DNA of 64,000 bases, from assembly GCA_000231825.2 (NCBI GenBank), contig JH720320.1, forward strand, positions 376,019 through 440,018, read 5' to 3'. A program made the position numbers and the translations under genes. Positions 1 through 15,269 of the stretch are shown here, one piece after another; positions within the stretch are counted from its first letter, which is position 1, and each line of letters begins with the position of its first letter. The stretch comes from Tetrahymena elliotti 4EA. Lineage: Eukaryota; Ciliophora; Oligohymenophorea; Hymenostomatida; Tetrahymenidae. The notes beneath the pieces were generated by a model. The model searched no databases. It had not been told where the DNA came from and saw only the letters and a program-made list of their open reading frames with translations.

Positions 1-2539
1 GAACAAGTGAAGAAGAATTTTTCTGGATGCATTCTTTATTAATTGAGGCACGGGGTGGTGGTAGCGACGGTGGGGGTTTTTGCTAATTCACTATTTACTA
101 GGCTTGAATACCTTTATTTACTCAGATGATAGGGTATCATTAGATCTTTTCAAGTGATAAATTCCTAAACAGTCGCAGCTTTAGTTAAAGAAGCATTTTT
201 AAGCGAAAGAAGGATGTCATCTTGAATAAGAATAGAAACCCTAAATGAAGAGTAATTTATAAAAGATTGAGATCAAGGATAGTGCTGTGACTCTGCGTCA
301 CAAGTGATATCAGCGGCTCAAAGAAAATGGTTTTTATTTATTACGACTAAAATGAATTATAGCCATAACTTTAATTTCCCTTTCCTAAGAAATATTTTAG
401 CTGTACAGCATTAAATTTCTCCAAATATTTAAAGTTATGATTAAAAAATATTTCCAAATTAATTAATCTTTTTAAATAACTTTTGCTTTCAGTTCATCAT
501 GGAGAGAGTAGTATGTGGGTAGTTGGGTTACTGTACTTATTAATTACTAATAAAATTTTAGCATCAATCGATATTAGTAGGGTCTTTCTTTTTTTCCTTT
601 TTACTTGGCAGCATCAGAAGGAGAAAGTCTACTTTCAAATTTAACTAAGCTGAAAAATATAATTTTTTAGATAAGTAATTTGAATTTAATAGTGAAACAA
701 GCTATCGAGAGATGGTAAATTGAAAATTTAAATTTCATTACGCTAAATTTTAGAATCACCTTCCTTTTTGGTTATGATAGTTAAAGTATATGTAAATATA
801 GGGATGAAGATATTAACTTGATTATTATAAATCTTGAGTGGTTGATGGGGAAATCAAATCTTCATCACGAAAACTCTACTTTAGGATTCGGTGTTCTTGT
901 ATATTACTTTTACAGCTTGCAAATTATGAATTGGGGTTTGTTTGTTTGTTTTTTTAAATTACTACAGGTATGTCATCTGTCTAAAGAGTTATCTGATATT
1001 TCATAATCATAGCTCAGTCTTTAATAATTTTCTATCTCAGTCTACATTTTTAGTTAGAAGTAAGTAAACCAAGAAAGTTTTTTAAAAGTAAAGATTAGTT
1101 AGATATTTTGTATTTGGTGGGTTTGAAAAAGTAAAAGGTAAGCAAGTGGGTCAAGTTACTAAGTAAAGAGTTACTAAGGATATTGCTAAGGTTAAAATGC
1201 TTCTAAAAAAGAAAATGCTAGATTGACTAGCTCTGAAACGGATAATTGATTATTGAGGGAGGATAAATCAATTCCGAATCATTTTTTTTTGTTTTAGAGT
1301 ATTTCATACTTAGTTTCTTAAAGATTATTACATGTTATAATGATTACGATAGTGTGAGCAGAAAATTTTTTGTTTTGATTAAATTTATTTCTAATGAGGA
1401 AAATTTTCAATCATGTACTTATTTATTTCAAAATATAATGGTGATTTTTGTGTAAAATTATGTTGATTTATCAAGCAGGAATCACCATTTAAGATATAAT
1501 AACTATAATCATAAAGAAACTTTAGTTGAAGTAAACAAAAGAAAAAAAGAGCACTCTAATTCAGAGCAACTCCGTTTCATTCTATGCTTTTCACATTGAC
1601 CTCCATCTACCTAATGATGGTAGATTTCCTTGAACTTAGCTAGTTAGTTTTTCATTCTATTCTCCACTTAACTACCTCTTCTTTTTGTTTTTTAAGAAGG
1701 GAAGGAAGATTTTAACCTCAATTCTTTTCATACAAGCTCTGAAAGGGGAATGAGCGAGAGTACTAGGAAGTGAGTTAGAAGAAGATAGTTAAGCTTTACA
1801 TTAACAAGAGAATAGATATTTAAAAGTTATCTTACATTAATTTATTATCAAAGGCTAAGATCAAATGATTTTTGGCGTTTTTTTTGTCTAATATGTATGT
1901 CAGTCTTTGTCTAAGTAAAAGACTTTTAAAAATTACTAGAAGGAATAGATAAGAGATTTTGAGTACATTTTATTCTAAAAGCTTCAAGTAATCTCAGAAA
2001 AACTGTATTGTATTAGAGTTTTTAGTTTTTTATTGCGACTTTTCAAGCAATTTTTCAAATCAGCTATATGCGTTTTCATTTTAAATTTTAGTTAATTTGT
2101 TGTCAGAAAACAATTAGAAAATCAAATTTTAATTAAATTTTGCATGAATCGATTAGATCAGCAGGCGGGTAAATAAAAAGATTAGTGCAATCTTTTAGGT
2201 TCTTTTTCTTTGAAAGAGTATTGCACAACAGCAGATTTTCTTATGAATAATGTATTTCGTGTAAACATTTTCATAATAAGAAAGAATAATCGCTTCGGGA
2301 TTTTCTTTTGGAAAGATATTCAGGAACTCAATTAGGACTATACCTTTAGTCAAAATTTTTTTTAATTTATGATGTATGTAGTAAATGATATTCAGAAGAT
2401 GTAAGCCAATAATTTCATATCCAATCGAACTAATTTCAATATTTTCGTGAGGGAGAAGTAATTTCTCATCTCTCAATCACACAAGAATGGATGATTGAAC
2501 ATATGAGAGTGGTATGTTTTTAAGAGTAGCTGCATTTCT
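1..2539. other. Left-edge region without a recognisable gene
   Basis: No protein family is recognisable on either strand. The plus strand here is richer in G and T than the rest of the window. Short open frames exist: on the plus strand from about 499, and on the minus strand an ATG at 2476 open to about 2065 when TAA and TAG are read as Gln. With TGA as the only stop, such lengths are expected by chance in this base composition. The minus-strand frame lies just past the stop of the next gene, so the area may partly be its 3' flank. A G-rich tract lies at 52-77. Confidence 0.4.
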
Positions 2540-4064
2540 TCAATTGAAGATGGGTTATTTGGGAGAAGAGATCAACAACGACTATTCATATTCACTAGAA
2601 CTTTCATTATAATGAATGTCAAAGTGATTTAAGCCTTCGTTGCTCTTGAGCAGAAAATTCTTCTTGTTCTGATTAGGAACAGTCTTCTCTGCTACCATCA
2701 TCAAGCTCTTAGCAGCTTCCAACTTATTGTTTAAAGCATTAGTTTGAATTTCAGAATTATTCTTGTGACGAAGTAGTTGTGTCTTGATAAAGTGGATTGG
2801 AATATTGGTTGAATGACATATTTCTCACTTTGAATGGCTTAGGATTTATTTTCAAATTAGCATTCCATTATTCAGGTTTGTTAATGAAGTGAAGCATGAC
2901 TTGATTCTTAAAACGAATATATTAAGTCTTATCTTCTGAATTTCCGAGCATTATGTATCTTAAGGAGCGTTCTCTTAGGAACCATTTAGCAAATTTTCTA
3001 AAGATCAGTTTCTGTTGTTTAACATCTTCATCTTCTTCTTTTAGGATGGCTAGCAGGTCTTTGAAGGCTCTGTGGCCTGAAATTTTAGGAATACTAGATC
3101 TAATGAAAGGAACAATCTTTTCATATGTTTCTTCATTTTCATAGCAGAAACGCTTTAAAATAATTTATTTGTATTCTTCAGAAATAAAGCAACGCATCAT
3201 TTGACGAGCAATATAACGGCAGATGTTCTTATCATAGTCACGTCTCTTTTAAATGACTTTTTCATATTTTCTACCATGCAAATCTCTTTCGCATAACTTA
3301 GGTTCTCCTACTTTTTCACGTCTTTCATTTTCTTCTCTAATTTGACGCTATTCTTCTTCGCTGTAGGGTTCAATAATCATTTCAGGGGGCATTTAATTGA
3401 AATCATCAAACTTAAGGAGATTGGCTTCTCCGAAACTATTTTGAGATTCAGTGTTTAAGTTATGAATTTAAGGCTTTTAGCCTTAATATTATTAATCAAA
3501 CAAATTCATTTGCTAATTCTTTTATTCAGTTAGAACTTAATTAAAGAAAGACTGGTTAGTTTTAGCTTATTCAATTTCAGAGTCAAAGTGGTTTCTTTAG
3601 AAGAAATCCATTTCATTATTGTGGAAGTTGCTGATGTTGTCAAAGTGATTTTCATTGTCATCTGAATTCAAATTCATGAAATCATATTCATCATTATGGT
3701 TGTAGTTTTTTCTATTTTCGCAAACAGCTGGAAAGCTACTTACATAGTTCAAGCTGAAATTATTAGCTTCTTAGAAGTGGTTTCCAAAATTATTATTCTC
3801 TTACTCATGTTGATTAAGCCAAGGGAATTGGCCTAATTCGTTGTGAGTGTTTTGAGCCTTGCTGTTGCTGAAATTAGTATTGTTATTGTTATTCATCACT
3901 ATGCTTTTGTTTTGAGCGAGAGTAGCTAAAGGATTTAACCCGCTTCCAAAATTAAGGAAGTCACATGAGTCAGTCTTTTTAAGGGTGAAATCGAATTGTT
4001 CAAAAGCATTTGATGCGTTGGAGAAGGGAAGTTAGAAGTTTATTGCGCTATCGACTTAATTCAT
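2540..4064 (-). CDS. Hypothetical Gln/Asn-rich protein, about 492 aa, one intron
   Basis: I do not recognise this protein. It starts at the ATG at 4064 and ends at TGA 2540-2542. The N-terminal ~220 residues are rich in Asn and Gln, including a run of Asn after an internal VMNNNN. A charged central part follows (PEMIIEPYSEEEQRQIREEN), then a helical Arg/Lys/Glu-rich stretch with RYIARQMMRCF and KWFLRERSLR. The frame breaks once. Removing a 46-nt GT...AG intron at 2783-2828 (or a longer one using an AG 21 nt further on) restores it and leads into the tail with NQNKKNFLLK. In-frame TAA and TAG read as Gln are frequent. The central region is the only part likely to be conserved. A role in gene regulation would be a guess from composition only. 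Confidence 0.7.
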
Positions 4065-6160
4065 TTAAATTAAAGGGTAATTATTGATTTCTATTTCTTG
4101 TAATAAACTCGTTTTGATTTTAAGGTTTCTTTTTGAAAAAGAGAGGAAGCTTTTTTTAAAAATAGCTTTGGAGGTGAAGTTTTAAATTGGTCTAAAAGAC
4201 AGTTTTTTGAGTAAATGGGCTGGGAATTTCGCTCTACGCGATTTGCACTTAAAATATTTTCTTGGTGAAGAAACTGTTTGAGTGTGCTTGGCTTAAATGT
4301 GCTCTTTGCTGGTGTAAAATATAGAGGAAATAAATTTCCTTCTTTCTTTTTTGAGTTTTAATTGTTTTGTTTTTTATTATTTTTGAGAAGCAAGCGAATA
4401 ATTGCTTTTTTTCCATCCTTTGAGATATTAAACCTCCCCTCTTTATTTCTGATCATCAGATATAATTAAATCTTATATCCTCTACCAAGCAAATCTTCTG
4501 TCTATTCTAAATTTTTCATTCAAAATTACATGTAAAAATATATATGCATCCCAAAAGCAAAAAAATAAAGAAGTGAAAACATATATCTTTGTGTTGTAAA
4601 TTATTTATTTATTTGTTCACAATCACTCCATTTATAAATAATAATTTAATTAGATAATTTTTCTATGATTTTACTATTAACTCACTCTTTCATTCTATTT
4701 TCAAATGATTATTATTTTTAGCTTAATCAAGAAGACTCTTTAATATTAACTATATATAAAAATTTTTGCAATTATCTATCCTTATTCATAAAATCCTTCC
4801 TTGATTAATTCTTTATCTATTAGAAATTGGTTGTTTTATTAGTAGAGGGAAAGAAGAAACAATGATTAGTAGGATATAAATTAATAGATAACTCTATTAT
4901 TGTTTTGTGTTTGGTCTTTGCAAAAATTATTAATTTGTTAAAATCATCAAATTTCTTTCTATTCTTTATTTCTTCTCCATTTTTCAATAATGAAAATAAT
5001 TTTGGGATTTGCTAAGAAATTAAATCTCTTCTAAAAATTTAGGATAATTTTATAAACCTTTTTCAGATTTAGGAGCTCTAAATTTTCATTTTAAATTGCT
5101 AAAATTCTTAAAAATTAAAATCTTAACCTTCATTAATTGAAAGAAATTTGAATTTGTATTTAAATTTATTAGCTAGCTTTGAGGCATTTTTTAAAAGTCT
5201 ATTCCAAAAAGAAATGAAATTGAAAAAATAAATAGTAATTTTTCATTATTTGAGATTGAGTTAAGAATTTTTAAGAGATTATAAATAAAATGAAATGATT
5301 ATTTCATTCAAAATTATGTGATTTATAAATTCTTATTTGTTTACCATATTTAAAAATCAAGATTTCTATCTTGTTAGAATGACTTTATGAATAAAATTTA
5401 TTATAAATGATTGATTTAAAGAACTTAGAGCAAAATTATTTAAAGATAATTAATAACTAGATGCTTTAAAAGGCTTTTTTTATTATAAAATAGATATTAA
5501 ATTATAGATTACCATTACTTTTATCACAGCCATCCCATTAAGAAAACAAATTCTGATAATAATTCTTTTAACTCAGTTTTTAATGAAAAGAGTAAATCAA
5601 ATGACTAATTCACTTCTTGCTAATATTATTTATACCAAATCAAATCAATTTAATTTATTTCCAATAAATAAATTTAATTGGGAAATAATCAAAAAAAATA
5701 TTTTTTAATTGAACTCAGTGTATTAGTAAGCAATTAGATTTATAAAATTTATCTAAGATGAAATAATTTGGTTTAAAATTTAATAATCATAAAACTTGTT
5801 ATTTCTTTGAAAAAACCTAAAGTTTGTTAAAAAAAGCATCATGAAAGTATGAAAGTGAATTCTTATTTCTTCGTACTTTCAATAAAATAGTTTATTTGAA
5901 TAATTAAATTTTAAATTAAAAAATGTAATTTATTTAATGCAGCTTGACAAACAGCTAAATAAATGTAAGATATTGATACCACTACTTTGTGGAAATTATT
6001 TAATTTCTTTAAAATCTAAATATCTTTTAAACATAATTATTTCATCTTTAAGATATTTTTTTGAATAAGCAAATCTTTAATTTTAATTTGAAATAGAAAC
6101 AAATTAATTCTATCCATTAAAGAATTTATAGTATTTAACTCTATATAATAAATAAAGAAA
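4065..6160. other. AT-rich spacer between divergent genes
   Basis: About 2.1 kb separates the divergent starts at 4064 (-) and 6161 (+), so it must hold both promoters. It is almost pure A/T with poly-A and poly-T runs. No gene, RNA or clear repeat was seen. Confidence 0.5.
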
Positions 6161-8481
6161 ATGATTTTAGGTAGCAAGAATATCCTCAAAAGAATTTATT
6201 AAAGTAGCTACATAAAGGCTTGCAACTTAAAAAGAAATGCTAAAGTATAATAGAATTTAAATGATTTTTTGGTATATCGTTCATTATCAATGATTGCAAA
6301 TAGATCATTCTCTAATATGAATAAATTTGGAGAAAATGGTTTGCAGTTAAATGAAAAAAGAGATAAAAAGGTTGCTAAAAAAGAAGATAGTAATAAGCGT
6401 CGTCAGAGAGAAGTAGAAAAAGAATAATCTGATGATTCAGATAATGAAAATGATTCAAATTTAAAATAAAATGCTTAAAATTAATCTGAAATAGAAGATG
6501 AGAGTTAATAAGCAGATCAAAAAGAAAAAAATAATCTTACTAGAGCAAGAAATCACAGTGCCTATGATTCAAATGATTCCATAGAGAATTTAATTGGAGT
6601 TGATCTTAATGATGAAAATGTCTAAAATGCCCAAAATTTGATAAATAAAATCTTGAAAGGAGATGTAGAGTTTGAAGAAGGAGATAGTATGGATAAGATT
6701 GTTTCTCTTGAAGACGTATTTAAGACAAGAGAAAGACGTCTTTCTTTCTAGCTCATGGAAATAGAGAATCCACAAAAAATACTTTAATTCTATAATGATG
6801 AAGTAGAAAGAATCAAAAAAAGATAGGGAGAAGAAGACCCCCTCAGTGTTGATGAAATCAGTCTTTTCTTCTACTTTGCCACTTTTTAGAAAAAGTTTAT
6901 CTCAGATAATGCTACTTTTTAGAAACTTCTTGTATAAATTATTGAAGATTCTAAAGATCTTTCACCAGATTCAATTTAAACATTTGTATGGTCATTAGGC
7001 TCGTATATGTATGAATTTGGTTTTATTGAATTGTCTGAATAGTTGAAAAAAACTTTATCTGATTCCATATTAAAAAAGTGTTAGTTCTTTGATTATTCCC
7101 AAAATCCTTCTTTATGTTTTGCTCTTAGTTAGATATTTTAGGGTGAAAATGATGGGGCTCTATCTTAACCTATAGTAGATGTATTAGCCACAAAGAGTGC
7201 TCAATATATTGAAACATTAACAAGTGATGAATTAATTACTATGATTATGACTTTCATGACTATTGAATATTCTAATTCTTCAACAATAAGCTCATTTGTA
7301 GAGAGACTTGTTCAAATTAAGGAGGTATCAATAAATAAATTAATCATTATTTTATTCAATTTTTCATTATTTTCCAACATTTTACAGTTTTTCATTTTAT
7401 TTTTTTAAGGAGAGCCAAAAGCTTGAACTGTAACTATATATTTTCATTTAATTTATTATTATTATTTTCCAAATTATTCATTCTTATTAAACATAACTTT
7501 TTTGGAAGAATTTTTATTAATTTTTTATAATCAAATTCTTCCTCCTCGAACTATTTTATGAAGTTTGTCAAATTTTATCAGTAGCCAATGTCTAGAATTT
7601 TTTTAGAAAATTTAACTCTTTTAACCTTAATGAAGCATTTCATAACAATAAATTTATTTTTTATGAAAAAAAATTAGTTTGAATATTTTGAAAATAAATA
7701 ACTTAAATAATTCACTTATTAATTTACATTTTATTAACAATAGGAATTAGATGAAGAGTAAATTTAAAAGGCTATTAGTGCATTGGGTGAATTAAATTAT
7801 GGAAACTCAAAGCAGTTTAGTATTTTAACTAAAGAAATTCTTGATAGAGATTTAGGTAATTCAGAACCTAACATGTCTACAGAAACAGCTTGTAGCTTAA
7901 TTTTCACCTTATCTGGTGCTTAGGTATAATTTATTTGTTTTTTTTTTATTTTAAAATAAAATAAAAATTAAAAGGATAAGAATGAGGACTTACTTAGAAG
8001 AATATTAAGAGTCGTTCATAGCAAATATAAAGAGATTAACATAACTAGTTATGTTAACCTTTGGTTAGGATTAGCAAGATTCAGAATTGACCCTACCAAA
8101 TATGAATAAACTTTTTCTATTTTACATAAGGTTCTTGGCTCTGGTCATGTATTCTAAATTAAAGATTTAAATAATGATGAAATAATTAGAATAATTATTG
8201 CTGCTTCTTCATTAAAGCTTAACAATAAGTCTCTTGTAGGAGATCTCTTAAATATTATATAAAGTAGAATGAGGTTACTTAAGACTGATTAACTTGTACT
8301 TTTGGCTAGATCAACTGTTATTTATGTGAAATAATTTGAGTCTTTCTTTGTTGGAGTCCATGGAGAGTGTATTGCTAAGTTAGACAAATTCTCTCCTGAA
8401 TAGAAACAAATTCTTAAATAAACTTTCAATCGTACTAGAATACTTTTCCCTCACTCACCATTAACAGATACTACTATTTGA
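6161..8481 (+). CDS. Putative mitochondrial helical-repeat protein, about 616 aa
   Basis: The start is the ATG at 6161. Exons are 6161-7323/7324, 7744-7923 and 7975-8481 (TGA at 8479-8481), with introns of 419 and 51 nt. The first ~55 residues are rich in Arg, Lys and Ser and lack acidic residues (MILGSKNILKRIYQSSYIKA), like a mitochondrial targeting sequence. An acidic, Gln-rich low-complexity region follows (about residues 60-150). The rest is a series of amphipathic helices, with FVWSLGSYMYEFG and later SYVNLWLGLARFRID, spaced like the helical repeats of FASTK/RAP or other organellar RNA-binding proteins. No RAP domain or catalytic motif is visible, so the family is a guess. Seen: targeting-like N terminus and all-helical body. 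Inferred: mitochondrial location and RNA-related role. Confidence 0.7.
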
Positions 8482-9370
8482 TAGAATATTTGAAAGTGAA
8501 ATTAACTAGGTTAGTTACTTTTTTAATAAATTTGAAATAGTAAATCCAAAATTAATTTGTATGTGTTATTCTTATGTAATTAAATTGAAAATTTTAAATT
8601 TAAAATTATTCATTTTAAATAACAAATGCCTTATCAGAAATTAATTTACAAATAGAAAAAAATAACCTAATTTACCCAAATTTTAAAGTCCATTTCTCTA
8701 ATATTCGAATTTTTTTCATTCAAAATTAATAAAATTTCAAAACTATTTTTACATGAAAACAATTCTATTAAAATCTGTTTTTTTCTATGAATGTAGCAAT
8801 GACATATGGATTATTTTTGTTAATATTAAGGAGAATTTTTGTTTCTAGCAAATAAGAATGATTAAAGAATGGTATTATTTATTAGAATATTGATAAATTT
8901 TTAGATTATTTTTGATTTGAATTTAAATTAATTTAGAATCTATTTTATATTTAAGTTGTTAATAGAATTATTAAATCTTATTTTTGAATATTAGTATATT
9001 TATTTATTTGTTATCTATTCAGTTTTTTTCTTAAGAAAATTTTATTTCAACTTATTTGTCTATAGTAAAAATACAGACTAATTATTTTTGTTATGAAAAT
9101 TAAATTAAAAATCAATGAAAGCTTAATGATTTCTGATATTAAGTTGAATTTGTCAATTTTAATTATTTGGTTGTTTGCTTGCTTGCTTGCACCTTATCAA
9201 AGAAGATTAGAATGAGGAAAAATAATTAAATAATCAGCAAATTATTAGATCACCAAACTCTTTAATTTATTATTTTTGTTTTGTTTTAAGAGTGGTGGAT
9301 AGCTTTGAGTGATAAAAAATATTAAATTCATAGAATTAATTAAAAAAGAAAAGCAAATATCTAAAAAAAG
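8482..9370. other. AT-rich spacer
   Basis: Spacer between two co-directional genes. It holds a short run of GCTT repeats near 9175 and poly-A/T tracts. No gene was seen. Confidence 0.5.
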
Positions 9371-11580
<2,210 letters not shown>

Positions 11581-12887
11581 TCAAAAAATAAAAGAAAATA
11601 ATTTTAGTTAATTAATAAAATAACACATCTAAATCAAATAATTCCTAATTAATTATAAAAAATATTCCTGTCATTTATTTTTAAAAGTATTAAATATTTT
11701 CATAAATTCAATATGAATCTTATTTATTATAACACACTCTATCTTAAATAAATTAGTTCTAGACATTATTTTAACAAGCAGATATTTTTTTTACCTGCAT
11801 GCAGTAAAAATAATTTTTAACTTGATTTCTTTGCTATTTGAATTCCAATTCGTCTAATTTAAATCTAATTCCTATTTATTTTTTTTATTGAGAAAATAAA
11901 AATAAATGCTTTTTTTAGTTTTATTTAGTATTTTTCCATTAAATAATATCTAAAAATTAAAAAAATTTTTAATTTATTTGTTTCTACTTTAATTAGTTAA
12001 TTTTATTTAATTTTTCTCAAAATATTTTTAAATGGCTTTTGAAAAGAAAAAAGAATATTAACATTTAAGCATAAAAAACAGAAATAAATAAAAAATAAAA
12101 GTTTATTTTACTGAATTAACAAATTCAAAAATATTACTTCAAATTAAAATATGCAAAGGTAATCTTAATTTTACTCAATTTCTTGGTTAATTTAGCAAAT
12201 AAGGCATATTTAGATAAAAATAAATTTATCGATAATTTATCCAAAAAGGGATAATCTTGTCAAATCCAGCTAAAGATAAGAGATTTTAATGAATTTTAAG
12301 GAAAATAATATAAAAAAAATTACACTATTATTGGGATATTTACATTTTTAAATCTTGAAATAATATTTAAAACTAAAAAATTAAATTTCAGCTAGTAAAA
12401 TTTTAAGATTTTTCTATCTCAATTTTTTTTCTTATTTAACTTATTTACACATATTAATGTAATATCTCTAAAATTATCATGTAAGTTAAAGAAACTTTCC
12501 TTAAAATAGTTATTATTCTGATAAATATTTATGGTTTAAGTAAAGTTAGCTATCAATAATTATGAAATAAATATTATTTCTTCATTTTAATTTGATTCTT
12601 CAATAAAAAATAGAATGAGATTAGATAAGACAAATCCAAGTTATTATTTATTTATTTTATAATTTCCTTTGAGACAAAACTTCATAAAAATACTCATTTC
12701 AAGTAAAAAAATATTTTTTTTTGGCTACTTAAGAAGTAGAGTAGCCTTTCAAGTTAAAATAGATTTTGTTTTTCAAAATCATTTATGTCCTAAATGCAAA
12801 CATTAAAAAAAGACTATATTTGATTATCTATTATTTATCACTTGATACAGCTAATGATTACTTTTAAATTTAAATAAAAAAAATTCC
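11581..12887. other. AT-rich spacer
   Basis: No gene recognised. A small imperfect hairpin (GGCTACT ... AGTAGCC) lies at 12723-12746. The rest is A/T homopolymer-rich sequence. Confidence 0.45.
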
Positions 12888-13818
12888 ATGAAATAAGAGG
12901 TTTTTAATTTACTAGAAAAACGCTTTGTTTCTTTTGAATTTACAAAAAGATTCTACTAAATTACCAAATCATTTACAGAAAATTTAAAGAAATAGCAAAT
13001 AACAAATTTATGTAAGCTAACAAAAATTGGTGAAAGCTTGAAACAATCAAATTTTCTTTTCTTTTTTTACTTTAATCAACTGATTTACAATCAATAGGTA
13101 AATGATCAATTAAGATAATGTAAGGATAAGTTATTAATTATTTTGTTAGAGACGACTTATTTTTTGCATTTGCTAATTTTTTGATAGAAATTTGATTTTA
13201 CTTTTCAGAGAAAGTGATGAAAAACTGAAAAACTTCTAGAAATCTTAATATTTTGTAAAAATATTTTCTGAAGAGAAGAAACAAAATATTTTTTATGAAA
13301 AGCTTAAATTAAGAATTTTTATCATTACCCTAAAGTATCTCAAATAATTATTCTTTGTATTTCTATCTTTCATTAAATTGTAACAAAAATTAATTGACTT
13401 TTAAAGATATTTAGAGAAAATAATTAATTTGCATATAAAATAAATATTATAAATTTCTGTGATATTTAAGTGTGTTTACAGGTATTCTTATGATTTTTTT
13501 ATTAAAATTATTGGTTGTAGAGACAGTGTTATCTACAGGAATGTTAAAGATACTTTTAAAAACTAGTAACGCATACTTATTAATAAAAGACTTTACAACG
13601 CAAAGCATAAATAAATGATTTATTTTGGGGTTTAATTAATTACTGAAATGAAATTATGCTATTGGTTGAATGTAATTATTTGTTTGGTAAATATAACCCT
13701 AATAAAGAATAATTAATTATAGATTATACTTCAAGTTAATAATGGTAAAAGTGGGAATCAAAAATATTATATAAATTAATTAATTATTTAAATTATCAAT
13801 TAAAAAATTTATTATTGA
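12888..13818 (+). CDS. Possible small gene, about 288 aa, low certainty
   Basis: An ATG at 12888 opens a frame with a charged, Gln-containing composition (MKQEVFNLLEKRFVSFEF). Joining 12888-13144 to 13209-13818 across a GT...AG intron gives a continuous frame ending in TGA at 13816-13818. The start of the second exon (ESDEKLKNFQKSQYF, then FSEEKKQNIFYEKL) looks coding. The last ~100 residues look less convincing and may hide further introns or be non-coding. No family is recognised. Because TGA is the only stop here, length alone is weak evidence; the Lys/Glu-rich composition is the main support. Confidence 0.3.
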
Positions 13819-13856
13819 AAAAGTAAAAAAAATTCATTTAAAATAAGAGTCTAAAC

Positions 13857-14291
13857 ATGAACAACTTGGAATAGTTAACTGTAGAATATGTCAAAATATA
13901 CTAAAAAATCTACATGGCTAGATAAGACATATTTGATTCTTTAAATTTTTTTAATGGGAAAGTTTCTGTCTAATGTTCAACTGAGTAATCAGACTTCAAA
14001 ATAATTGCTTAGGCTATAAAGAAATAGTCTAACTATTTAAAAAAGGACATGAGCATGGTGCGTATGTTTGAAAATACTCTAAAAGAATGTAAAATATAAC
14101 TATTAGCTTTTGAAAACTAATATTCTAAGATAGTCCATTCTATGAAGTAATTTATCAAATACGATGGCTAATTGAGTGAAAAAAGAGCAGTCTTGCTAAA
14201 ATATTTTGAAATCAATATGTCTGAATTGGAAAGTAACAAATAATAACAATTAGAAAATAATTAATAAATTGAAATTTCTTTAGCGAACTGA
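13857..14291 (+). CDS. Small hypothetical helical protein, 144 aa
   Basis: A single uninterrupted frame runs from the ATG at 13857 to TGA 14289-14291, with about a dozen TAA/TAG codons read as Gln. The protein starts MNNLEQLTVEYVKIYQKI and is almost entirely predicted helix: heptad-like hydrophobic spacing, no Pro, many Gln and Lys. The tail is SELESNKQQQLENNQQ. I do not recognise a family. The size and coiled-coil look would fit a small complex subunit, but this is inference only. It starts 38 nt after the end of the weaker upstream reading frame, and the two could be parts of one gene. Confidence 0.55.
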
Positions 14292-15269
14292 TATTTCTAT
14301 CATACCCAAGTATTTGATTTTGAAGAATCAATCAATCAATCAAGCTTTTAAAACTTGATAAAATTAAGAAAAATATTTATGAAAAACTGTAATCAAATTT
14401 CTCCCAAAACATAACAAAAATTAAAAATTTCAATAATTAAAAGTGTCGTTCATTCATGCTAACTAAAAAATTAGCATAATTAAACACATATTTCAATAGA
14501 AAATAGATAGATAGAAGAATAAAATCTGTAATATTCTATCTTTCTTGAATACATTAATACTAATTTATTTATATTATTACTAAAAAAAACAATTAAAATT
14601 TGTACATTTATCACTTTATATTAACTTGTGTATTCTAAATTTGTAAGTCTATTCAAGTTCATCCAAGCGAAAGTTTGTTTTATTTAATTTTCCCTTTCTC
14701 ATTAATTGACTATTTCATTTTTTTCATTGGCTTTTTTAATTTTTTGTATTTTTCTATAAGTTACTATTTTCTTCAAGCAAATAAATATTAATTATAAACT
14801 GAGTTATAATTCATAAATCCATATGTAAAATAATAAATTTAATTTAGAAAGTAGACAACTTACTTTATGCATTAACTTTGTTTTTCTTTTTAAAAAAGAA
14901 ATATTAAAAGTTTCTATTTAACTTACCAATCTCTCAGATTTTACATTACAATTATTATTTTTAGCTCAATCATAATTTAATCATTATTTCTTTTTATATA
15001 ATATTGAAACACCACAAATTATGATCTGTAAATTAATCAAGTGGATTTAACCTAAAATACCTTGACTAATTATTATCAAATTTATGTAACTGATATCTTA
15101 ATTAGTTAGTTTTATTTTTGCTTTTTAATGTCTTATATTCTCTAAAAATATTGTATTTTTGTAACTCCTAAAATGGAAAATATTCAAAAATTATTACTTA
15201 ATCCACTCTACCTTCATTAAGAGTTTATATATATTTAATAATTAAAAAGTGATATTTAATAAATTTTAG
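14292..15269. other. AT-rich spacer with a long TGA-free frame
   Basis: A plus-strand frame from about 14380 to 15064 has no TGA, but its translation is rich in Phe, Ile and Leu from T-runs and poor in Glu and Asp, unlike the real genes nearby. I treat it as chance. CAAT and GATA tandem motifs occur near 14328 and 14507. Confidence 0.4.

Noticed and set aside
2065..2476. Minus-strand frame of about 136 codons
   Set aside because: Cysteine- and isoleucine-rich with no motif; length is not significant with TGA as the sole stop. Kept only as a note in the left-edge region.
14380..15064. A plus-strand frame of more than 220 codons without TGA
   Set aside because: Translation is dominated by Phe, Leu and Ile from T-rich runs with few acidic residues. 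With one stop codon in A/T-rich DNA, frames of this length arise by chance.
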